Source: Streptomyces sp. NBC_00178
GTDB lineage: Bacteria; Actinomycetota; Actinomycetes; Streptomycetales; Streptomycetaceae
Direction of reading: 5' to 3'
Assembly (NCBI RefSeq): GCF_036206005.1
Contig: NZ_CP108143.1
Location: 930,001 to 994,000, forward strand
DNA: 64,000 bases
The position numbers and the translations under genes were made by a program. A model generated the notes under the pieces. That model was not told the DNA's origin. It did not search any database and was given only the letters and a program-made list of their open reading frames with translations. Below are positions 45,297-53,387 of this stretch, piece by piece (position 1 is the stretch's first letter; the number at the start of each line of letters is the position of its first letter).

Positions 45297-48200
45297 TCAG
45301 TGGCGTGGGTCGCGCAGCCTGCCGATCCGCTCGCGGTCGAGCCGCAGCTCGGTCCTCAGCAGCCGGGTCAGCGGCTCGATCAGCCGGTGGACCAGCTCCG
45401 CCACCTGGTCCTCCTTCAGCTCGCGCGGTGCGAACCGGCTCGTCACGGAGGGCGCGGCCCTGTCCGCGGAGGCTTCGCCCCCGCGTTCACCGCGTCGCGC
45501 CGCGACGGACGTGCCGCGCGGCGGCGCCGTCGCCCGCAGGGGCGACCGGGCCGGGACCGGTGGTGCGGCCGGGGGCTGAGAGGGCATCACGGCAGGTGCC
45601 GCAGACCGCTGTACGGGGAGCGCTGCGGCCGGAGCCGGCCGGGCGGGCGCCGGGGGCACGGCGGGTCCCGCGACGGGCGGAGCGGCCGGGGCGTGGGACG
45701 TTCCTGGCCCGGTGGCCCCCGTCACCGGCGTACGGACGGTCGCGCCGGGGCCGGCAGGCGCGGGTGCGGGCCCGGACGGGACTCGCGGCACCGCTGCCGA
45801 GCGCTGGACGACCGGCGCGGCCGACGCCCGCTGTACGACCGGGACGGCCGTGGAGCGGTGTACGACCGGGACGGCCGAGGAACTCCGTACGACCGGGGCG
45901 GCCATGGAGCGGTGTACGACCGGAACGCCCGCGGTCGCCGTGTCGGGACGGCGTCCTTCGCTGCCGGGTCGCGCCGAGGCGGACGTCGTGGTGGGAGCGG
46001 TTTCGGTGCGGGCGGAGCGAGTGGCTGTCCCGGGCAGCGGGCGGACGACGGCAGTCGGCGCCGCGGAACGCTGTACCGCGTGCCGAAGGGCACCGGCACC
46101 ACCTGTGGCACCCGGGGCCGTGGTGGGCAGGCGGCGCAGACGCACGGCAGCGGGTGGGGCAGCGGCCACCGTGGTGTCGTCGCGTCCGGGTGAGCCGGTG
46201 CCCGGAGCGCCGCCCGCCATCGCGACAGGGGCCACGGGCCCCTTCGGCTGGGCGGGCGTCATGGACCCGGCGGCCCCGACCGGTCGCGGGGAGCCCACGA
46301 GCGGGACGACCGGCACGGGCCGCGACCGCGGCGCCGAGGGCGCTTCGGGCGACGTCAGGGGGGCGGCGGTCGCAGGGGACGCGGCGGTCGGCCGCACCGC
46401 GGGCGGCAGGGCGTGCCCCGGGGCCACGGGAGTGCGGGACGCCGGGACCGGGGTGAAGGTGGCGGGGGTGGATGTCCTGGCCGACGCCCGGGGCTGGGGA
46501 GGCTGCGGGGCCGTACGGGCGAGGAACCGCTGCACCGGCAGCGGGCCGCCCGGTCGACCGGCTCCGTGCGCGTCGTCCACGGGGGCGTCGACCGGCACCT
46601 GCTTCGTCCCGGGACCTGCGCCGGGCGCGGGCAGCGGGTGGCTGACGGGAGGGACGGCCGAAGCCGGCCCCGGCCGTCGCACCGGCACGGGGGGAACCGC
46701 TGCCCGCCGCTGCACCGACGGCGCGGCGGCTGTCCGGTCGGCCCCTCCGGCCACCACGGGGCGCGCCGAGCCCGTCCGGGGACCGGAGTTGCGGGCGCCA
46801 CCCGCCTCGGGCCCGCTCGGCGGCCGGACGGGTGCACCGGACAGGTCCGCACCGGGAGCACCCGGCGGGCCGGAGGGGCGGACGGAGGCGGCATGCGCGG
46901 TCGCCGAAGGGGTGTCGGAGCCGGGACCTGGCACGGCGCTCGCTGGGGTTGCCACGGCCGCTGAGGGCACGTCACCGGCCGTGGGCGCGGCACCGGCTGA
47001 GCGTGTGACAGGTCGGCGCGCCGGTGGTCCGGCCGGCGGTCCTGGCTCGCCGGGCCGGCCGCTCGGCACCGGCACGGCGCCACTCACAGGCGAGCTGGAA
47101 GCGGCCGAAGGAACGGGGGCGGACTCGGAGGGACCGGCCACCGGACGCGGGCCGGCCCCGGTACCCACCGGCCGGGACGGCCCTGGTGCCTTGCCGTCGG
47201 CACCGCCGTCGCGCCGCTGGGCGGACGGCGCGGGAGCGGCAGGCACGTCCCGGTGCCCGGGCACCGGGGCTGACGACGGCCCGTCGGCCGCCGGTGCACG
47301 CTGTACGCGCGGCGCCCGGCCAGGAGTCGGAGCACCGGTCTGCCGGCGCTCCACCGAGGCGGCGGCCGGATTCGCCTGGCCGTCGGCACGGCCGTACGAC
47401 GGAGCTCCCAGCCCCGGCCGGACGGCCGGACGGGACGCGGGAGTTCCCGCGTCCGGGCCGGGCGCAGCGGATCCCGGCACGCCTGGACCCGGTGTGCCTG
47501 CAACCGGTGTGCCTGCCGGGCGCCCCGGTGTGCCTGCCGGGCGCGCGGCGGAGCGCGGCCCGGCTGCCGGTGGCCTCGGCACGCGGGGCACCGTGCCGTT
47601 GCCGGGAGTGGTCGCAGGCGGAACTGCGGCCGGGTCAGATCCCCGCGGGGCCGGCCGCACGGCGGGAGCGGCGGCGGGCCGCCCTCCCGGCGGTGCCGTC
47701 CGGGAGGTCGGCGGAGCCGGGGGAACCACCGGGCCTGCCACCGGGGGGCCGAGCAGTGGACGCCGGGGCGACGCGGGGACGGCGGGGCCGCTCGCCCGGC
47801 CGTGCGCAGTCGTCTCACGCCGTTGCACAGGGGTTCCCGCCGCACGTCGGGGTGCGGCGGGTGAGGAGTCGTGGGCCGCGGGACTCGGGGCCGGCTGCGG
47901 GGCGGCCCCGGGTGCTCCTGCCGGGCCCGGCTGCCTGGGGCCCGGCGGCACCGGCCCTGCGGACCCGCCGGGAGGGCCGTGCCGGTCCCCCTCCGGACGA
48001 GCACCGCCGGCAGGGGGTGCCGGCGTGAGGGAGGACGACGGGGGCGACGTGCGGTCAGCAGGGGCCGGAGCACGGACGGTGGACGGCGAAGGCGCCGCCG
48101 CGGCCTCCACGGCGTCCTTCGCCGGGACCGGGACAGGAGTCGCCGTGCCGGTCGCCACCGCGGGAAGCACCCTGAGCCGCGGCGCGGTCGGGGTGGCGGC

Positions 48201-48728
48201 ACGGGTCAGCGCCGGGTGGACGGCCTTGGGCCGGGGACGTACGGGAGCGACCCGCGGCCCCAGGGCGCGCTCGACGGAGGGCGCCTGCCGGGAGCCGCCC
48301 GCACCGCCGCCCTCCCCGTCACCGTGAACGTCGTCGACGACAGCGGCCGTCGGCAGGAGCCTGGGCTCGCCGGTACCGGCCGGCCCGGATCCCGGGGTGA
48401 ACGCCGGCGCGTCCTTGATGAGACCCGCCGGAGCATCGTCCAGAACGGCGTGCGAGAGCGTCCCGGAGAACGAGGGGTTCCGCCAGGTGGTCAGCGAACC
48501 GCCGAACTCCGCGGAAGCGACCGTCGGACCGGCCGGTGCCGGTGCCGAGAGCCGCATCGGCGGCAGACCCGCCCACTCCCGTCCCCGGCCTGGGGCACCG
48601 GCGGCGGCACCCTCGCCGGCGGACGGCCCGGGAGGGGGAGCCGGTGCCGGACCCTCCCCGCCCGCGCTCCGGGCCGGGCCCGGCTTGCCGCCTCGGGCCC
48701 GGCCCTTGAGCCGGTCGAACATGCCCAT
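45297..48728 (-). CDS. Giant proline/alanine-rich disordered protein in the tape-measure position of the CIS operon
   Basis: This 1143-residue protein is low-complexity: over most of its length it is Pro, Ala, Gly, Ser, Thr, Val and Arg without a globular pattern. Two short ends look ordered: N-terminal MGMFDRLKGRARGGK and a C-terminal helix pair (about 1090-1143, LKEDQVAELVHRLIEPLTRL). A VQR-type motif (VQRS, VQRR, VQRA, PVQRF) recurs at least eight times, and a 9-residue repeat occurs near 945-985. ATG at 48728 is joined to the preceding gene by TGATG. In phage tails this slot, after the assembly chaperones and before the LysM/hub genes, holds the tape measure. It may set tube length or be an effector; no homologue was recognised. 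Confidence 0.78.
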   Translation of the reverse strand: MGMFDRLKGRARGGKPGPARSAGGEGPAPAPPPGPSAGEGAAAGAPGRGREWAGLPPMRLSAPAPAGPTVASAEFGGSLTTWRNPSFSGTLSHAVLDDAPAGLIKDAPAFTPGSGPAGTGEPRLLPTAAVVDDVHGDGEGGGAGGSRQAPSVERALGPRVAPVRPRPKAVHPALTRAATPTAPRLRVLPAVATGTATPVPVPAKDAVEAAAAPSPSTVRAPAPADRTSPPSSSLTPAPPAGGARPEGDRHGPPGGSAGPVPPGPRQPGPAGAPGAAPQPAPSPAAHDSSPAAPRRAAGTPVQRRETTAHGRASGPAVPASPRRPLLGPPVAGPVVPPAPPTSRTAPPGGRPAAAPAVRPAPRGSDPAAVPPATTPGNGTVPRVPRPPAAGPRSAARPAGTPGRPAGTPVAGTPGPGVPGSAAPGPDAGTPASRPAVRPGLGAPSYGRADGQANPAAASVERRQTGAPTPGRAPRVQRAPAADGPSSAPVPGHRDVPAAPAPSAQRRDGGADGKAPGPSRPVGTGAGPRPVAGPSESAPVPSAASSSPVSGAVPVPSGRPGEPGPPAGPPARRPVTRSAGAAPTAGDVPSAAVATPASAVPGPGSDTPSATAHAASVRPSGPPGAPGADLSGAPVRPPSGPEAGGARNSGPRTGSARPVVAGGADRTAAAPSVQRRAAVPPVPVRRPGPASAVPPVSHPLPAPGAGPGTKQVPVDAPVDDAHGAGRPGGPLPVQRFLARTAPQPPQPRASARTSTPATFTPVPASRTPVAPGHALPPAVRPTAASPATAAPLTSPEAPSAPRSRPVPVVPLVGSPRPVGAAGSMTPAQPKGPVAPVAMAGGAPGTGSPGRDDTTVAAAPPAAVRLRRLPTTAPGATGGAGALRHAVQRSAAPTAVVRPLPGTATRSARTETAPTTTSASARPGSEGRRPDTATAGVPVVHRSMAAPVVRSSSAVPVVHRSTAVPVVQRASAAPVVQRSAAVPRVPSGPAPAPAGPGATVRTPVTGATGPGTSHAPAAPPVAGPAVPPAPARPAPAAALPVQRSAAPAVMPSQPPAAPPVPARSPLRATAPPRGTSVAARRGERGGEASADRAAPSVTSRFAPRELKEDQVAELVHRLIEPLTRLLRTELRLDRERIGRLRDPRH
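45805..45930. repeat. 27-bp tandem repeats inside the proline-rich gene
   Basis: On the plus strand, units of 27 bp (core TGTACGACCGGGACGGCC) run 45805-45831, 45832-45858, 45859-45885, 45886-45912 and a partial fifth. They encode the 9-residue repeat PVVxRSxAV in the minus-strand protein. Units two and three differ at few positions, suggesting recent slippage. Confidence 0.85.
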
Positions 48729-48886
48729 CACCGCTCCGTTGCAGCACGCGCCACCAAGGTGGCGATCTGGTCGGCGAATCGCCGCCGCTCACGGTGTTCG
48801 AGGTCCAGAATGTCGTTCAGGTTCCAGTGGAAGTGGTAGGCGATGTACGCGATCTCCTCATGGATCCGGTCGGTCGCGTACGTCAC
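48728..48886 (-). CDS. Small CIS protein (52 aa, DUF6760-like)
   Basis: This tiny protein begins VTYATDRIHEEIAYIAYHFHW and continues NLNDILDLEHRERRRFADQI. It is mostly helical, with an aromatic/histidine patch. It matches the family I remember as DUF6760, found between the tail assembly gene and the large protein in contractile systems. It starts at GTG 48886, overlapping the previous stop as GTGA, and its stop overlaps the next ATG. It could be the second product of a tail chaperone pair, which would normally bridge to the tape measure. It is too short for automatic calling, but conserved overlaps on both sides make it credible. Confidence 0.85.
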   Translation of the reverse strand: MTYATDRIHEEIAYIAYHFHWNLNDILDLEHRERRRFADQIATLVARAATER

Positions 48887-49365
48887 GATTCCCCCAGGCG
48901 GCTCCCGCCGAGCTCGACCTCGAAGGGCTGCTCGCAGTGCGGGCAGGACACGCCGGCCCTGGTGTGGCCCTCGGCGTTGATCTGCCGGTAGAAGTCCTGC
49001 AGGAAGGCCAAGTCGGAGGCGAACATGTTCTCCACCACACCGTCGTGGATGTACGCCACGGTGCCCAGCCGGGTGATGACCCGGCCGAGCAGGACCACCG
49101 AGAGGTACGCGGGGTTCTCCTGCACCCGCATGTCCTTCAGGGGGATCAACTCGTCCCGGGCGGTGGCCAGTCGCATGACCCCCTCGCGGTGCACCGTTCC
49201 CATGTCGTCGACGTAGCCGCGCGGCAGTTCGAACGCGAACTCCGTCCGCAGCGACTGCCGTACGGGTGGGGCCTCCACCGGAGCGACGGCCGGGGCCGCC
49301 ACGTCCGCTCCCGCGGCCGTGGCGGCAGCGGCGTCGGTGGCGGGCCTGGCAGGTCCGCGTCGCAT
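48883..49365 (-). CDS. CIS tail assembly chaperone-like protein
   Basis: The 160-residue protein has an Ala/Pro-rich first third, then a conserved-looking domain (TEFAFELPRGYVDDMGTVHR, VMRLATARDELIPLKD, YLSVVLLGRVITRLG, FASDLAFLQDFYRQIN) and a C-terminal CPHC knuckle in VSCPHCEQPFEVEL. Position after the tube gene and before the small DUF6760-like gene corresponds to phage tail assembly chaperones (gpE/gp41 type). The single CxxC might bind zinc with a partner or be structural. ATG 49365 overlaps the tube stop as TAATG. Functional assignment is from position and pattern. Confidence 0.78.
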   Translation of the reverse strand: MRRGPARPATDAAAATAAGADVAAPAVAPVEAPPVRQSLRTEFAFELPRGYVDDMGTVHREGVMRLATARDELIPLKDMRVQENPAYLSVVLLGRVITRLGTVAYIHDGVVENMFASDLAFLQDFYRQINAEGHTRAGVSCPHCEQPFEVELGGSRLGES

Positions 49366-49808
49366 TACTCGGTGACCAGCTCTTCGTAGACGATGGTGAC
49401 GGTCTCGGTCATCACGGAGGCCTCGCCCGCCGTCGCCGCGGCGCCCATCACCTTGGAACACCAGGCGTTGCGCAGGTGCTGACGCCGGACCGGGTTGTAC
49501 TGGTAGTCCATGTAGATGATGCTCGCGTTCTTGCGGGCGGCGCCCATGTCGCCGCGCAGCGACGCGTTGATCCACTCGGTGAACGCGGTGGACTGCTCCA
49601 TGCCGCGCGTGACGGTGGTCTCGCCGGCCCGCTTCACGCCGGGCATCTTCCGGGTGATCGGCTGGCCGTTCGCGGAGACCTGCTGGTACTCGATGACGTC
49701 CTGTTCCATCCCCACCTCGCCGACGGCGTGGAGGTACTCGACCATGACTCCGTCGATCTGGAGGCCGAAGTTGTGGGTGGTGAGGGCGTCACCCTGGGAG
49801 AGACTCAT
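49365..49808 (-). CDS. CIS inner tube protein 1 (phage tail tube gp19 family, Afp1-like)
   Basis: This 147-residue major tube subunit shows HNFGLQIDGVMVEYLHAVGE, KMPGVKRAGETTVTRGMEQS and TAFTEWINASLRGDM, with the closing strands ASVMTETVTIVYEELV. Hexamers stack to form the inner tube that is driven outward on contraction. It directly follows the sheath gene (74-bp gap) and has its own ribosome binding site, AAGGAA, about 11 nt upstream of ATG 49808. The high need for this subunit fits its place at the head of the operon. Confidence 0.93.
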   Translation of the reverse strand: MSLSQGDALTTHNFGLQIDGVMVEYLHAVGEVGMEQDVIEYQQVSANGQPITRKMPGVKRAGETTVTRGMEQSTAFTEWINASLRGDMGAARKNASIIYMDYQYNPVRRQHLRNAWCSKVMGAAATAGEASVMTETVTIVYEELVTE

Positions 49809-49882
49809 GAAAAGCCGTTCCTTCTGCTGAGGCGGGGACCTGGGGCTGTGCGCGAAGTCGAGCGGGCCGGAACCGGTGGCAC

Positions 49883-51496
49883 CTACTCCTCCAGCTCACC
49901 GGAGCCGCCGGAGAACTGCGCCAGCCGGAAGATCACGAACTCGGCGGGCTTGACCGGTGAGACACCGATCTGGCAGATGACGCGTCCCAGGTCCACGGAC
50001 TCCGGCGGGTTGGTCTCGGCGTCGCACTTCACGTAGTAGGCGTCCTCCGGCGTGGCGCCGAACAGTGCGCCGCTGCGCCACTCGGTCACCAGGAACGCGG
50101 AGATGTTCCGCCTGATCCGGGCCCACAGCGCCTGGTCGTTGGGCTCGAACACCACCCACTGCGTGCCGTTGAGGATCGACTCCTCCAGGTAGTTGAAGTA
50201 CCTGCGGACGTTGAGGTAGCGCCAGGCCGGGTCGGAGGAGAGGGTGCGCGCGCCCCAGACGCGGATGCCGCGGCCGGGGAAGGTGCGGATGCAGTTGACC
50301 CCGATCGGGTTGAGCAGGTCCTGCTCTCCCCGGGTGATCTGCATCTCCAGGTCGACCGCGCCGCGTACGACCTCGTTGGCGGGGGCCTTGTGCACACCGC
50401 GCTCGGAGTCGTTGCGGGCCCAGATGCCGGCGATGTGACCGCTCGGCGGGATCAGCCGGGTCTGGCCGCCCGCCGGGTCGAAGACCTTGATCCACGGGTA
50501 GTACAGCGCGGCGTACTTGGAGTCGTAGTTGGACGTCTCCTGGCGCCACACCCGGACCTGCCGGGCGTTGAGGCCGGGCGGCGGGTCGATGATCGCCAGC
50601 CGGTCGCCCATCAGTTCGCAGTGGGCGATCAGACCGAGCTGGACGGCCTTCACGGCCTCCAGGTCGATCGCGCCGCGCTGGTAGGCGGCCATCAGGTCGG
50701 GGACGGCGACCATCGAGATCTCGTCCACCGCCTCGAGGCCGCCGAAGCCGGTGCGGTCCGAGGAGTCGCCCAGGTACTCGGCGATGCCGACGGACTCGCC
50801 CTGTTCCGCGTCCGGGACGGCGGGGGCCTGCGCGGCGGCCACGGGTGCGTCGATCGCGACCGTCTGGTTGTCGGGGCGGGCGAGTTGCGACGCCGCGGCC
50901 CCCTCCTGCACGGAGATCAGCGCGGAGCGTTCCCTGACCTGGGTCACCACGTAGTTGCGGGCGCTCTTCTTCGCCGAGACGTCGAAGGTCTCGACGGGCT
51001 TGGTGCCGTCCTTGACGATCAGACGGAAACGCTCGGCGGGGCCCTCGCCCTCGGCGTCCGTGACCTCGACGCTGAGCGTGCCGCTCTCACCCTGGGCGAC
51101 GGCCGACACCTTGAACGTCCCGAGGGCCGCCGGCTCCCCGGCCGTCAGCGCCGCGGGCGCCGCACCGCCGGCGACGGCCGACCGGCCGCGCTGCGTTCCG
51201 GCTTCGCCCTGCGTTCCCGCCACACCGCCGGGCACCCCGCCCACGCGGACCACGTAGGCGGCCGACCCGCCGTTGTTGAAGAAGCCGTACACCGAGTGCG
51301 CCAGGAAGTAGCCGTCGGTGAACTCGCCGAAGGAGGCGACGTACTGGGTCCAGTTGGTGACGAGCGTCGGCTCGTTCAGGGGTCCGTCGGGTGCCAGCCC
51401 GACGAAAGCAGCCACCGAGGTGCCGACCCCCTCGATCGGGCGGGAGCCGCTGGCCACCTCTTCCACGTACACGCCCGGCGACAGATAAGACGGCAT
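49883..51496 (-). CDS. CIS contractile tail sheath protein (Afp2-like)
   Basis: The 537-residue sheath subunit has the N-terminal signature MPSYLSPGVYVEEVASGSRP and GVGTSVAAFVGLAP. A variable insertion rich in Gly/Ala (about 80-200) is followed by the conserved C-terminal half: YYPWIKVFDP, IPPSGHIAGIWARNDSERG, CIRTFPGRGIRVWGARTL and YLNVRRYFNYLEESI, ending EFVIFRLAQFSGG. Subunits interlock through their N- and C-terminal arms and contract to fire the tube. It is the first gene of the twelve-gene minus-strand chain. GAGGAGA lies upstream of ATG 51496. Confidence 0.95.
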   Translation of the reverse strand: MPSYLSPGVYVEEVASGSRPIEGVGTSVAAFVGLAPDGPLNEPTLVTNWTQYVASFGEFTDGYFLAHSVYGFFNNGGSAAYVVRVGGVPGGVAGTQGEAGTQRGRSAVAGGAAPAALTAGEPAALGTFKVSAVAQGESGTLSVEVTDAEGEGPAERFRLIVKDGTKPVETFDVSAKKSARNYVVTQVRERSALISVQEGAAASQLARPDNQTVAIDAPVAAAQAPAVPDAEQGESVGIAEYLGDSSDRTGFGGLEAVDEISMVAVPDLMAAYQRGAIDLEAVKAVQLGLIAHCELMGDRLAIIDPPPGLNARQVRVWRQETSNYDSKYAALYYPWIKVFDPAGGQTRLIPPSGHIAGIWARNDSERGVHKAPANEVVRGAVDLEMQITRGEQDLLNPIGVNCIRTFPGRGIRVWGARTLSSDPAWRYLNVRRYFNYLEESILNGTQWVVFEPNDQALWARIRRNISAFLVTEWRSGALFGATPEDAYYVKCDAETNPPESVDLGRVICQIGVSPVKPAEFVIFRLAQFSGGSGELEE

Positions 51497-51800
51497 GCTC
51501 TGCTCTCCTCGGGGTACCCATACAAGATCAGATTCACCTTCGCTGGCGCGGCCCTTGCGGGTAAACGTCCTCAGGTGCCTCATCGAGGGCGCCGTCCGTG
51601 CCCCAAGGGGCAACCGCGGGACGCCCTCGGGGCCTCCTCTGCCGCCACGGCTCCGCGAGGAGGCGGCGCGGCCGCGCCGGGGCCCAGTGCCGTGGAGCAG
51701 GGCCGCGAGCGCCGTCCGGCGCTTTCGACGGGGCGGTCCCGGCAGGGTGTTCGGGGGCAGCGGGCGCAGCCGTTCGGGCAACCGCGATACCCCACGGCCT

Positions 51801-51830
51801 CTGACGCGCCCTTTCCCGTGGGCATAGCGT
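51801..51830 (+). promoter_or_regulatory. Leaderless promoter of the CisA-like gene
   Basis: CTGACG (51801-51806) and TAGCGT (51825-51830) with an 18-bp spacer form a good housekeeping-type promoter. The start codon GTG lies 7 nt after the -10 box and has no ribosome binding site, so the mRNA should begin at or next to the start codon. The -10 box and spacing are identical to those at 3014-3026. The rest of the 341-bp gap 51497-51837 must hold the sheath promoter, for which no clear boxes were found. Confidence 0.6.
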
Positions 51831-51837
51831 CCGACGG

Positions 51838-53364
51838 GTGACCACCTGGACATCCCTGGAGCCCGCCTCGACCACGGTCGACCCGGGCAGCAGCACCACC
51901 GTACGACTGCGTCTGCGCAACACCGGCGACGTCGTCGATGAGTACCGCTTCGAGGCGGTCGGCGACGTCGCACCGTACGTCTCGGTGGAACCGCCGTCCC
52001 TCAGGCTCTTCCCGGGTACCACCGGAGTGGTGGAGCTGACGTTCGCCCCGCCCAGGACGCCTGACGCGACCGCGGGTCCGCACCCGTACGGGGTGCGCGT
52101 CCTGCCCACGGAGCACCCCGGGGCCACCACGGTGGCCGAGGGCAACGTCACCTTCACCACGTTCATGGAGGTACGGGCCGAACTCGTCCCGCAGAGGGTC
52201 AAGGGACGTTTCAGGGGCCGGCCCAAGCTGGCCGTCGACAATCTCGGCAACACCGTGCTCACGGCGTCGATCGGCGGCGGCGACAAGGCCAGCGACGACC
52301 TCTCGTACGAGATCGTGCCGTCCAACGTCCAGATCCCGCCCGGCCGTGCGGCCTTCGTCGACGCGACGCTCAAGCCCCGGCAGATCACCTGGGTGGGGCA
52401 GAAGCAGGAGCGGCCCTACGAGCTGTCGGTGCGGCGCTCGGGGTTCGAGCCCCTGGCGGTGAGCGGGACGTTCGTACAGCGCAGCCTGCTGCCGTTCTGG
52501 CTGATGACCACACTGAGCCTGCTGCTCGCCCTCACGGTCACGGGCCTCGTGCTCTGGTTCACCTACAAGGCGCCGGTGCGCTCCCTCGCCCTGCCGAAGT
52601 CGGAGCGGGCGGCGATCACCGCACTGCCGGAGGAACCGCCGGAGAAGCCCGCCCCGAAGCCCACACAGGCACCGGCCCCCGACTCGAAGGGGTCCGGTTC
52701 GTCCGGTGGCGGCGGAGGGGAGAAGAAGCCCGAGGAGAAGAAGGTCGAGCGGAGTCCGTTCCCCATCACGTCGGAGGACGAGCCGAACCTGTTCGTGCAG
52801 TTCGCGCAGGTGCGGCTGGTCGAGGGGGCGGGCGGATGCAAGCTGACCGCGACGCACACGGAGGGCAAGCTGGACGCCGCGACCCGGGAGGCTCTGAAGT
52901 GCTTCCAGGAGTCCAACGCCGCAAGCTACGGCACCTTCAGCGCGGTGGTGGAGAGCGACGGGCTCGGAAATCTGGGCCGCTCCACGATGACGGCTCTCCT
53001 GGCATCGCACTTCGTCGCGGCGAAGACGGTGCCGCTCAACGCGGACGAGGAGAGCCCCGAGGTGCCTTGGGTCCGGAACATGCTGCTGTGGGGCACGCAG
53101 GGCGAGTTCGACGACGACGACCTCGCCGTCACGGTCGCGTGCACGAAGGCCAACATCGACTATCTGCGCGATGGCGTCCAGCTCAAGGAGAAGCCGAGCC
53201 AGGCGCTGTTCGACAGGATCAAGGAGTACCAGGGGCAGTTCCCCGACGAGAGGACCGGTGTGCTCGACGAGCAGACACTCAATAAGACGAAGGTGGGCTG
53301 GGTCCACGCGCAGCACGATCCGGGCACCGTGGTGGCCAAGGGCTGGCTGCCGGCGCCGATGTAA
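51838..53364 (+). CDS. CisA-like membrane protein associated with the CIS
   Basis: The 508-residue protein has two beta-sandwich (Ig/CARDB-like) domains at the N-terminus (about 1-105 and 110-215; STTVRLRLRNTGDVVDEYRF), no signal peptide, one membrane helix (about 222-242, LPFWLMTTLSLLLALTVTGLVLW), a Pro/Lys-rich linker and a C-terminal part (about 320-508) with two peptidoglycan-binding-like segments. The N-terminal domains should be cytoplasmic and the C-terminus outside. This matches the membrane protein reported (from memory, as CisA) to link Streptomyces injection systems to the membrane and permit firing. It is the only structural-type plus-strand gene of the locus and ends 23 bp from the convergent ATPase gene. 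Confidence 0.8.
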   Translation: MTTWTSLEPASTTVDPGSSTTVRLRLRNTGDVVDEYRFEAVGDVAPYVSVEPPSLRLFPGTTGVVELTFAPPRTPDATAGPHPYGVRVLPTEHPGATTVAEGNVTFTTFMEVRAELVPQRVKGRFRGRPKLAVDNLGNTVLTASIGGGDKASDDLSYEIVPSNVQIPPGRAAFVDATLKPRQITWVGQKQERPYELSVRRSGFEPLAVSGTFVQRSLLPFWLMTTLSLLLALTVTGLVLWFTYKAPVRSLALPKSERAAITALPEEPPEKPAPKPTQAPAPDSKGSGSSGGGGGEKKPEEKKVERSPFPITSEDEPNLFVQFAQVRLVEGAGGCKLTATHTEGKLDAATREALKCFQESNAASYGTFSAVVESDGLGNLGRSTMTALLASHFVAAKTVPLNADEESPEVPWVRNMLLWGTQGEFDDDDLAVTVACTKANIDYLRDGVQLKEKPSQALFDRIKEYQGQFPDERTGVLDEQTLNKTKVGWVHAQHDPGTVVAKGWLPAPM

Positions 53365-53387
53365 CAGGGCGCTCCGCCCGACCGCGT

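Noticed and set aside
45805..45930. CRISPR array
   Set aside because: Repeats are head-to-tail without spacers and encode a 9-residue protein repeat in an open frame.
45712..48327. An 871-codon plus-strand frame opposite the proline-rich CIS gene
   Set aside because: The minus-strand frame has TGATG coupling to its neighbour, ordered ends and operon context. The plus-strand frame has none and reads as Gly/Thr/Arg repeats.
37790..51496. Prophage
   Set aside because: There are tail-type genes only; no capsid, portal, terminase, integrase or lysis genes were seen, and the AAA+ ATPase and DUF4255 genes mark a contractile injection system.
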